The notes under the pieces: generated by a model
Seen by the model: the letters and a program-made list of their open reading frames with translations, nothing else
The model's database searches: none
Told to the model about the DNA's origin: nothing
Shown: positions 8,998-16,496 of the stretch, piece by piece
Layout of the letters: every line of letters starts with the position of its first letter
How positions within the stretch are numbered: position 1 is the stretch's first letter
Position numbers and translations under genes: made by a program
Assembly: GCA_938017515.1 (NCBI GenBank)
Contig: CALIJJ010000076.1
Coordinates: 1 to 40,907 of the forward strand
From: an uncultured Pseudanabaenaceae cyanobacterium
GTDB lineage: Bacteria > Cyanobacteriota > Cyanobacteriia > PCC-9006 > JAAUQQ01
Length of the DNA: 40,907 nt
Direction: 5' to 3'

Positions 8998-9768
8998 TTA
9001 CTGAGCCAAAAAGCCACCATCCACAGCAAGGGTATGGCCCACAACAAAAGAAGAGGCGTCAGAACAGAGCCAAACCACAGCATTAGCAATTTCTTCAGGA
9101 GTCCCCAAACGTCCCGCAGGAACAAAGGCCTGGAGCCAATCATCAAACTGTGAAGCATTCACACCTAAATTGTTCTCAATCAGGGGCGTTTGCACATAGC
9201 CCGGACAAATCGCATTGACACGAATACCAAGGCGAGCGTGCTCTGCCGCCGCTGCTCGGGTCAAACCAATAACACCATGCTTGCTGGTGACATAGGGCAT
9301 ATACCCTTTCATTCCGCTACTCAAACCATGAATCGAAGACATGTTGACGATGGAGCCGTGACCCTGTTCGCGCATGTAGGGAATGGCATATTTCATACAG
9401 AGCCAAACGCCTTTGAGGTTAATCCCCATTACGCGGTCCCAGTTGTCCTCAGTGCAAGCTGCAGTTGAAGAGCGTGCCCCTTCAATTCCAGCATTGTTAA
9501 ACAGGCAATCGATCGATCCAAAGGTCTCGACGGTCTTGCGAATCATGGCTCGAACATCTTTGGCCTGGGAGACGTCTGTCTTGACGAAGAGCGCGTTGCC
9601 GCCGTTGCTGTGGATAAGGTGAACGGTTTTTTCACCTTCCTCTTCCATGACATCCGAAACCACCACTTGGGCACCGGCCTGGGCAAGGGCGATCGCCGAT
9701 GCCCGACCAATACCAGAACTACCGCCTGTCACAACGGCAACTTTACCTTCCAGTCCCAATGTCATCAT
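8998..9768 (-). CDS. Stand-alone SDR-family NAD(P)-dependent reductase inside the hgl-like locus
   Basis: The 256-aa classical short-chain dehydrogenase/reductase shows every family mark: TGGSSGIG at the nucleotide-binding loop, NNAG, a catalytic Ser in NMSSIHG, YVTSK as the YxxxK pair, and NAICPGYVQTP after it. The residue ending the second strand is Asp (VVVSDV), which in this family usually favours NAD(H). It starts with two ATGs in a row, 7-8 bases after GGAAG. It sits exactly between the two genes that carry the two halves of the synthase ketoreductase. It may supply an extra reduction, such as keeping or converting hydroxyl/keto groups on the chain, or a late tailoring oxidation. In Anabaena, small reductase genes (hglF/hglG) occupy this interval as I recall it, but I cannot say which one this matches. 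Confidence 0.88.
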   Translation of the reverse strand: MMTLGLEGKVAVVTGGSSGIGRASAIALAQAGAQVVVSDVMEEEGEKTVHLIHSNGGNALFVKTDVSQAKDVRAMIRKTVETFGSIDCLFNNAGIEGARSSTAACTEDNWDRVMGINLKGVWLCMKYAIPYMREQGHGSIVNMSSIHGLSSGMKGYMPYVTSKHGVIGLTRAAAAEHARLGIRVNAICPGYVQTPLIENNLGVNASQFDDWLQAFVPAGRLGTPEEIANAVVWLCSDASSFVVGHTLAVDGGFLAQ

Positions 9769-9801
9769 GATGCTGCTTCCAAAATCATCATTAAAATTGT
9801 G

Positions 9802-9834
9802 AAAACCCGCTAAGGATATCCCTTAACGGGTTTT
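9802..9834. terminator. Bidirectional terminator-like hairpin before the SDR gene
   Basis: AAAACCCG-C-TAAGG (9802-9815) pairs with CCTTA-A-CGGGTTTT (9821-9834) around a 5-base loop, with one C/A mismatch. On either strand the stem ends in a TTTT run. On the minus strand it lies about 33 bases upstream of the SDR start, so it could terminate or attenuate transcription coming from the megasynthase gene. Confidence 0.6.
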
Positions 9835-9946
9835 CGTCGATTCACTGCCGCAACCCGAGCCTAAACAGGTGATGTCAAACCCTGGGGTTCGGAGGATATA
9901 AGTTTAAATACTTATTCAATATATCGAAAAGGTCAGTCCAGGGTTA

Positions 9947-9984
9947 GGGGCTATGAAGAACTCTTACGCATTCTTCACAGCCCC
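9947..9984. terminator. Strong hairpin just after the megasynthase stop codon
   Basis: GGGGCT-A-TGAAGAA (9947-9960) pairs with TTCTTCA-C-AGCCCC (9971-9984) across a 10-base loop with a single A/C mismatch. It begins 15 bases past the stop at 9999 of the HglE-like gene. No T run follows on the minus strand, so it is either a non-canonical terminator or a 3'-end stabilising/processing structure. Confidence 0.55.
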
Positions 9985-9998
9985 AGCGTCTGAACCCA

Positions 9999-12900
9999 TT
10001 AGCCCGCGACTAGAGCAACACGACCGCGGTCACCGTAGGCGGTTTCCGGTAGGGCTCCATCGGGGTCATGGAGCTCTGCCAGGATGCAGTTGACAGACTG
10101 CCCAGCATCGAAGGAGGGATTGAGATCCAGAGCTCGACAGAAGACGCCACGCCACTCAAAGTTGAGGGTTTTCGTCAGACCCGCCAAACCAGCAGCGATG
10201 GCGCTGTAACCACCGTGGCCACCCATACCGAAGGAACCATCCAGTCGCGCCACAGTCATAAAGGCGCTACGGCCCAGGCGAGAGGCCTGGTTGAGAGGGG
10301 TTTTGAGGTGCTTAGCCAAGAAGAAGACCTGCTTCACCAGGGATGCCTCGGCCTCGGGGAAGCTAAGGCCTTGTCCTGACGCAAAGCCGGTGGGGTGCAG
10401 GTGGATGAAGGCAGCGGGGGCACCTTCTGTTGCTGCGATCGCCGCCAGCTGTTGGCCCAGAGCCGCATCTCCCAATTGCTCCAACACAACACGCTTTACA
10501 CCAGCTGGCAGGGCCGCTTGGCGGGACACCAGTGAAGTGGGGAAGCTCAGGACCACAACCTTCCACCCTTTGGCGACCAGCTGTTGGGACAGTGTTGTTG
10601 TCGTCTCGGTGCCGTCATCGGTCAAGAGGCAAATGTGGCCCTGGGGAAGCTCAAACTCCAACCAATCTGCCGGAGGCAGGTATTGGAGCTGAGCCGGATG
10701 GCGCGGCAGGGGCAAGGGCGCAACGGGTAGGTTACTCAGGGCAACATCGATACCGGGAAACGTTTCAGGAACCGAGACACTCGGCTCGATGTTCGAGTCA
10801 GTGACTAACTCATTTTTTTTTTCGCCCGTCCGTAGGGACTGCATGTAGTTTGCCACTTGACCCAGGGTGCGCATCTCAACCTCAGCCAACTCTTCCAAGT
10901 TGGGCTGGGGCAAGTCGGGGAACTCCTCTTGCAGAGCACCCAGGATTTCAACGCGCTTGATGGAGTCAATGCCCAGGTCCGCCTCCATGTCCATGTCCAG
11001 CTCTAGCATCTCGGCAGGATAGCCGGTTTTGTCGCTGACGACCTCCAGAAGCTTGGTTTGCATTTCCGCAGCATCTGCGGGGTTTGCAGTCACCACGGCA
11101 GTGGAAGCATCCGCGACAGCCGCGACAGCTGGGGTCGCTGACACAGGAGCCACAGTCGGAGCTGCGACGGACTGGAGTTGACCCTGCATGTAGTCCGCAA
11201 CCTGTCCTAGGGTGCGCATTTCAACTTCCGCCAGCTCTTCCAAATTGGGCTGGGGCAGGTTGGGAAACTCCTCTTGCAAAGCGCCAAGGATTTCAACGCG
11301 CTTGATGGAGTCAATGCCCAGGTCCGCCTCCATGTCCATGTCCAGCTCTAGCATCTCAGCGGGGTAACCCGTTTTGTCACTCACCACTGCCAGAAGCTTG
11401 GTTTGCATCTCAGTCGCGTCTACGGCTTCCGCTTGGGGAGCGACGACAGTTGCAACGGCCACTTGGGGAGAAACTGTCGGTGTTGCAACAGCTGCTTGAG
11501 CTGCCATCACCGGACGCTCTAGTACAGCCACTGCAGCGTGAACCGGTGCAGCCACACGGCTAGGAGCAGCAGCCGGGGCAACGGAACGACTCGGGGCTGA
11601 CCCATAAGTGGAGACAGGAGCAACCGTCGGAGCAACCGGTGCATTTGTTGCTACGGGCGCTGGACGAGGGACAGCGGTTGGAGCAGGCGTTACGGGTGCG
11701 GCAGGCGTGGGTGCATTGCCACCATCTTGGCTGTCCAACTGTCCCTGCATGTAGTCCGCAACCTGGCCCAGGGTGCGCATTTCAACTTCTGCCAGCTCTT
11801 CCAGATTGGGCTGGGGCAAGTTAGGGAAGGCTTCCTGGAGGGCACCGAGGATTTCGACTCGCTTAATGGAGTCAATCCCCAGATCCGCTTCCATGTCCAT
11901 GTCCAGCTCCAGCATTTCAGCGGGGTAGCCGGTCTTATCGCTAACAACATCCAGAAGCTTGGTCTGCATTTCCGCCTTATCGGTGGAAGCAGCCGGAGCG
12001 GGGGCAGTGACGACCAGAGCAGGGGCAACAACTGGCGTCGCAACCGGAGGAGCGGCAACTGGAGCCGGTTGAAGCTTCGATTCAACCACTGGAGCCGGGG
12101 CAACCGGGGCTTTCACAACCGGTGTCTCCGCCGTGGGAGCTGCGCCCATCTTTGACTGCATGTAATCCGCAACCTGACCCAGGGTGCGCATTTCAATCTC
12201 AGCCAGTTCTTCCAGATTGGGCTGAGGTAGCTCGGGGAACTCTTCTTGCAGAGCACCAAGGATTTCGACTCGCTTGATGGAATCAATCCCCAAGTCCGCC
12301 TCCATATCCATATCCAGCTCTAGCATTTCAGCGGGATAACCCGTCTTATCGCTGACAACAGCGAGGAGCTTCGGCGCAATATCGACCGAGGAGGTGCTTG
12401 TCGGAGCGGTCTCAGGTGAAGCCTGGGCCACTGGAGTCGGAGCAACCGTGGGGACTGAGGGCACAGCAACCGGTGCAGGGGATGCCACTGGAGCAATGGG
12501 AGCCTCGACCACAGGAGCTGCGGGGGGCGTTGTAACCATCAGCGGGGTGATGGCAACGGGTGCAGCAACCGGCTTCGCAACAACAGATTTAGCCACAGAT
12601 TTAGCAACGACAGGCTTCGATTCTGATGCTGCAGCGGGAGCCGCCTGGCTGAGGTCACAGAAGCGGTTGGCAAACGCCATTTGCTGAGTCAGGTACTGCT
12701 CATGGACCCGCAGCGTTTCCTGCTGGTGGGCATGGAATGCCATCAAATTACGCTCAGTGCTGGCAACTAAGTCTTGGGTTCCGGGTTGAGCCAAGAGCTG
12801 CTGCTGTTGCTGAGTGATCTGGGCAAATGCCTCGGTATATTGCCGATGCGCTTCCAGATACTGTTCGTGAACGCCCACGACTTGGCTCTGGTGCTGATTG

Positions 12901-15900
12901 AATTGAGCCAGTACCCCTTCTAGGGCAGTGACTGGTTGATGGCTATTCGGCTGCATCAATGTCTTCGCCTCCTGCTGGACGTAACGCTTTGTTTGGGGTA
13001 AACCGGCTGCACCCTGTCTCCCCGCCGGAGCAACGGCTTTTTGAAGACCATTGCCATTGGAAACAACAGGGCTAAAGCCATTTTGTTTCGCGGGCTTGCT
13101 GTTGGTCGCCTTTCCGTTCAAGCCGTTGCCGTTGGAACCGTTACCGTTGGAACCATTCCCATTGGAATGATAACCGTTGGAACCGTTGCCATTGGTTACC
13201 TTTCCGTTCAGGCCATTGCCGTTGGTACTGCTCAAGGACTTGCCATTGGCACCGTTACCGTTAACCGCTTTACCATTCGAACCATTTCCGTTCGAAATAT
13301 GGCCGTTAGCGCCATTACCGTTAGAGCCATTACCATTGGAGCCATTCCCGTTGGCTCCGTTTCCAGTCACGTTGGCCACGCCCTCAACATAGCCGTGGGC
13401 CTTTGCGATCCGGGAAATGCTACTCACTGGAGACGCAGCAGAAGCAAGTGCCTTGACTTGGTGGCCATCCTTCAGAGCGGCCTCAAAGGCGGCCTGGGTT
13501 TTCTTGCCAACAAAGCTAGCACCGTTGATCTTCACCATGAGACGCTTGGCCTTCGGGTCAGCCTCAACCGGCGCTTCCAGAGGCAATTGATAGGGGTCAA
13601 TATCACCTAAGGAAAGACCTGCAACACGCAGTTGCATCGCGGCTTCTCGCATCTGGATATCGCTGTCCTTGTGGCGACTGGCATTGGTCGCGATCGCCAG
13701 GTGAGGACGGTCACCCAGAATATCCTTGACCAAATTCGTCAGCGTATTCTTGGGTCCAAACTCTACAAAGCAGTAACCGCCAGCCGCGTAGAGATTTTCA
13801 ATTTCTTGCTTGAACTGAACCTGACTGACCATATGCTGCTGCAACAGTGTCTTCGTCGCAGCGGCATCAGCCGGATAGGCTTGCCCAGTCACGTTGGTAA
13901 AGACAGGAATCTTTGCCGTTGCGAACGTCACCTGCTCCACCGCCTGGCTGAAGGGAACCTGGGCGTGACCCACCAACGGTGTGTGGAAGGCGGCCGACAC
14001 AGGCAGAGGAATGGGCTCAAAGCCTTGACCTTCAAGCGTTGTCTTAGCAGCTGCGATGGCATCAGTTGCTCCTGCAAGAACAACCTGCTGACCGGAGTTG
14101 AAGTTGGCAATGGAAACACCAGCCAAACCATCAACAATGGTCTGGATGCGAGCGGCATCGCCCTTGACCGCCAGCATTGCGCCAGCATCAAAGTCTCGGC
14201 CTGCAGGAGCGGCCATCGCTTGGCCCCGTGCCTTCACAAGGAAGGCGTAATCCTCTTCATTGAGAACACCAGAGGCCCACAGGGCAGTCAGCTCACCAAA
14301 GCTGTGACCCGCCGTGAAGCTGGGCGTGAAGCCCGCCTGCTGGAAGACTTTGTAGAGGCCAGAGCTGAAGGCACCGATGGCTGGTTGTGCATATTCTGTA
14401 CGGCGCAACATTTGCTTATTGCGCTTTTCACCCGCCTCATCAAAAACAGGCAGCGCATAAACCACGTCGGAAACAGGCTGAAGCCCATCCGCCGCCAGCA
14501 GGCGATCGTGACGAGCAAAGGTCTCTCGGAGTGGCGGAAAGTTAGCGGTCAGGGACTGACCCATGTCAATGTACTGGGAGCCTTGTCCCGAGAACAACGC
14601 CACGACCTTACCGTTCAAGGCTAGACCAGAGGCGCGGTAGAAGATCCCCTGGGGATGTTCCCAGGCCTCTTGCTTCATTTGTCCCAGCAAGGTGACAGCC
14701 ACCTTCAGCTTACGCTGGGCATCCTCAAAGGACTCCGCCACAAATCCAAGACGGGCCACTGCGTCAGGCAGCACCAAGGAACGGCTTTCATTTACCTGCG
14801 CAACGTACTCGGCTTCGCCAGTTTCTCCCTGGAACGCAGTCAAGAGTGCCTGGCAGCGCTGGGCAAGTTCAGCAGGGGTAGCAGCCGAGATTAAAACAGG
14901 CTGCGGGACACTATTGATACGGTACGCACCGGCTTGTTCTGCTTCGTACTCTTCCAAAACCACGTGGAAGTTCGTACCACCAAAGCCAAAGGAGCTGACT
15001 CCAGCACGACGGGGACCTTCATCCGGCTTACGAATCCAGGGCCGCACCTTGGTATTGAGGTAGAAGGGAGAATCCTCAATATCAAACTTGGTGTTGGGCT
15101 GATCGATATTGATCGTGGGCGGCAAAATCTTATGGTGCAAGGCAAGAGAGGCCTTGATCATGCTGGCCATGCCCGCCGCCGTCTTGGTGTGACCAATTTG
15201 AGATTTGACGGTACCTAGGGCAATATGCTGTTTGCGAGGATTATTCTCGCCGAAGACCGCATTCATCCCCTCAAATTCTGCTGAGTCACCGGCAACGGTT
15301 CCCGTACCGTGGGCTTCCATCAAGCCGATGGTCGCAGGGTCAATGTTGGCATCCTCATAGGCGCGACGAATGGCCTTGACCTGGCCCTCGGGGCGAGGCG
15401 CGTAAATACTCTTAAAGCGGCCATCGCTCGACGTGCCCAGGCCACGAATGACGGCGTAGACGCGATCGCCATCCCGCTCAGCATCCTCCAAACGCTTTAG
15501 CACCACCATACCAACGCCTTCTCCGAGCATGATCCCCTTGGAGGACTGGTCGAAGGGGCGGCTCTCCTGGGTCGGAGACAGAGCAGGTGTCTTGCTAAAG
15601 CAGAGATAGGTAAAGGCAGAGTTGTCGGGATCAACACCGCCCGTCAGCATGACATCGGCACGGCGCTCAACCAGCTCACTCAGCGCCATCTTCAGGGCAG
15701 CCAAAGAACTTGCACAGGCTGCATCGAGCGTGCAGTTCAGCCCACCAAAGTCGAGACGGTTCGCAATGCGTCCGGAAATGACATTGGACAGCATGCCGGG
15801 GAAAGAGTTTTCCTGCCAACTGGGATAGGCCAGCTTCAGCTTCTCAACGACCTTCTGGGTATCTTCGTCAGACAGGCCACTACTCTTAAGAACGCGCTCC

Positions 15901-16496
15901 CAAACGGGATACTGCAGTCGGCCCCACAATGGACCACTGAGCTGACGACCAACAGCACCCAACACAACGCCCGTTTTGTTGCGATCGAGGTCAGAGGCCT
16001 GACCATAGCCAGAATCTTCCATGGCCTGACGAGCAATCACCAGGGCCAAGAGTTGAGAAATATCGGTTGCCTCTAAAACATTAGGAGGCAGGCCAAACTC
16101 CATGGGATTGAAGTCGATATCGGGAATAAATCCGCCCCGCTTGCAGTAAGTCTTATCAACGGCTCTCGGGTTTTCATCAAAATAGTCAGCACTATTCCAG
16201 CGAGATTCAGGGACCTCTGTAATGCAATCCACCTCAGCCAGGATGTTATCCCAATAAGCTTGAGTACTCTTGGATTCTGGAAAGAGAGAGGCCATACCGA
16301 TAATGGCAATCGGAGTCCGACTCAAAGCATAGAGGTCGAGATCGACATCGGAGCTATTTTCTTGGGAATTATGCATTGCCGTACGGCCCATTTCCTTATC
16401 CTTAATCATTTCCAAAACAGCGCATTCAAACGCATCTAAGTCATTCTGAAGTTCCGCGAGGGAGTCAGATATTTTGGCAGTTAACATAGCGCACAC
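9999..16496 (-). CDS. hglE: HglE/PfaA-like iterative synthase: KS-AT-ACP-ACP-ACP-ACP-partial KR
   Basis: The open frame gives 2165 aa from GTG 16496; ATG 16487 is the likelier start, and neither has a clear ribosome binding site. A ketosynthase (about 60-520) has Cys261 in DAACASS, His396 in EAHGTGT and His436 in SQIGHTK, all intact. The acyltransferase (about 628-945) has GQGSQ, Ser732 in GHSFGE and AAFHT at 836-839, fitting malonyl loading. A long Asn/Gly repeat linker follows, then a Gln-rich helical stretch with two VHEQYL segments, then four nearly identical ACPs (about 1373-1450, 1509-1588, 1695-1774, 1809-1888), each with the LGIDSIKR pantetheine-serine motif, joined by Ala/Pro/Val linkers. 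The C terminus (about 1925-2165) is the structural subdomain of a PfaA-type ketoreductase and stops before the NADPH-binding catalytic half. It builds the acyl chain with the downstream subunits; a phosphopantetheinyl transferase is needed from elsewhere. Confidence 0.9.
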   Translation of the reverse strand: MCAMLTAKISDSLAELQNDLDAFECAVLEMIKDKEMGRTAMHNSQENSSDVDLDLYALSRTPIAIIGMASLFPESKSTQAYWDNILAEVDCITEVPESRWNSADYFDENPRAVDKTYCKRGGFIPDIDFNPMEFGLPPNVLEATDISQLLALVIARQAMEDSGYGQASDLDRNKTGVVLGAVGRQLSGPLWGRLQYPVWERVLKSSGLSDEDTQKVVEKLKLAYPSWQENSFPGMLSNVISGRIANRLDFGGLNCTLDAACASSLAALKMALSELVERRADVMLTGGVDPDNSAFTYLCFSKTPALSPTQESRPFDQSSKGIMLGEGVGMVVLKRLEDAERDGDRVYAVIRGLGTSSDGRFKSIYAPRPEGQVKAIRRAYEDANIDPATIGLMEAHGTGTVAGDSAEFEGMNAVFGENNPRKQHIALGTVKSQIGHTKTAAGMASMIKASLALHHKILPPTINIDQPNTKFDIEDSPFYLNTKVRPWIRKPDEGPRRAGVSSFGFGGTNFHVVLEEYEAEQAGAYRINSVPQPVLISAATPAELAQRCQALLTAFQGETGEAEYVAQVNESRSLVLPDAVARLGFVAESFEDAQRKLKVAVTLLGQMKQEAWEHPQGIFYRASGLALNGKVVALFSGQGSQYIDMGQSLTANFPPLRETFARHDRLLAADGLQPVSDVVYALPVFDEAGEKRNKQMLRRTEYAQPAIGAFSSGLYKVFQQAGFTPSFTAGHSFGELTALWASGVLNEEDYAFLVKARGQAMAAPAGRDFDAGAMLAVKGDAARIQTIVDGLAGVSIANFNSGQQVVLAGATDAIAAAKTTLEGQGFEPIPLPVSAAFHTPLVGHAQVPFSQAVEQVTFATAKIPVFTNVTGQAYPADAAATKTLLQQHMVSQVQFKQEIENLYAAGGYCFVEFGPKNTLTNLVKDILGDRPHLAIATNASRHKDSDIQMREAAMQLRVAGLSLGDIDPYQLPLEAPVEADPKAKRLMVKINGASFVGKKTQAAFEAALKDGHQVKALASAASPVSSISRIAKAHGYVEGVANVTGNGANGNGSNGNGSNGNGANGHISNGNGSNGKAVNGNGANGKSLSSTNGNGLNGKVTNGNGSNGYHSNGNGSNGNGSNGNGLNGKATNSKPAKQNGFSPVVSNGNGLQKAVAPAGRQGAAGLPQTKRYVQQEAKTLMQPNSHQPVTALEGVLAQFNQHQSQVVGVHEQYLEAHRQYTEAFAQITQQQQQLLAQPGTQDLVASTERNLMAFHAHQQETLRVHEQYLTQQMAFANRFCDLSQAAPAAASESKPVVAKSVAKSVVAKPVAAPVAITPLMVTTPPAAPVVEAPIAPVASPAPVAVPSVPTVAPTPVAQASPETAPTSTSSVDIAPKLLAVVSDKTGYPAEMLELDMDMEADLGIDSIKRVEILGALQEEFPELPQPNLEELAEIEMRTLGQVADYMQSKMGAAPTAETPVVKAPVAPAPVVESKLQPAPVAAPPVATPVVAPALVVTAPAPAASTDKAEMQTKLLDVVSDKTGYPAEMLELDMDMEADLGIDSIKRVEILGALQEAFPNLPQPNLEELAEVEMRTLGQVADYMQGQLDSQDGGNAPTPAAPVTPAPTAVPRPAPVATNAPVAPTVAPVSTYGSAPSRSVAPAAAPSRVAAPVHAAVAVLERPVMAAQAAVATPTVSPQVAVATVVAPQAEAVDATEMQTKLLAVVSDKTGYPAEMLELDMDMEADLGIDSIKRVEILGALQEEFPNLPQPNLEELAEVEMRTLGQVADYMQGQLQSVAAPTVAPVSATPAVAAVADASTAVVTANPADAAEMQTKLLEVVSDKTGYPAEMLELDMDMEADLGIDSIKRVEILGALQEEFPDLPQPNLEELAEVEMRTLGQVANYMQSLRTGEKKNELVTDSNIEPSVSVPETFPGIDVALSNLPVAPLPLPRHPAQLQYLPPADWLEFELPQGHICLLTDDGTETTTTLSQQLVAKGWKVVVLSFPTSLVSRQAALPAGVKRVVLEQLGDAALGQQLAAIAATEGAPAAFIHLHPTGFASGQGLSFPEAEASLVKQVFFLAKHLKTPLNQASRLGRSAFMTVARLDGSFGMGGHGGYSAIAAGLAGLTKTLNFEWRGVFCRALDLNPSFDAGQSVNCILAELHDPDGALPETAYGDRGRVALVAG
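10832..12378 (-). repeat. Four near-identical ACP coding repeats with Ala/Pro linkers
   Basis: ACP coding units of about 230-240 bases lie near 12148-12378, 11733-11970, 11174-11412 and 10832-11068. They share long runs of identical bases, for example around the LGIDSIKR codons, although the intervening linkers differ. Such high DNA identity points to recent duplication or ongoing gene conversion. Tandem ACPs are the signature of PUFA-type synthases, where they act in parallel to raise throughput. Confidence 0.88.
13040..13375 (-). repeat. Asn-Gly low-complexity repeat linker in the HglE-like protein
   Basis: About 110 codons are dominated by short NGNGSNG-type units, visible in DNA as recurring CCGTTGCC/CCATTACC hexamer-like blocks. 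The segment lies between the acyltransferase and the ACP region and is expected to be a flexible tether. The repeat units are irregular in sequence and always in frame. Confidence 0.85.

Noticed and set aside
10832..12378. Regularly spaced near-identical blocks that might suggest a CRISPR-like array
   Set aside because: The blocks are about 235 bases long, in frame, and encode complete ACP domains; there are no short repeats with unique spacers.
13041..13610. A plus-strand open frame of 189 codons opposite the Asn-Gly linker, with a Val/Gly/Thr repeat pattern
   Set aside because: It is the antisense reading of the low-complexity NG repeat in the megasynthase; the repeat alone keeps the frame open.
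13632..14624. A plus-strand open frame of 330 codons opposite the acyltransferase
   Set aside because: It is antisense to a domain with intact catalytic motifs and has an Arg/His/Leu-rich composition typical of shadow frames in GC-rich genes.
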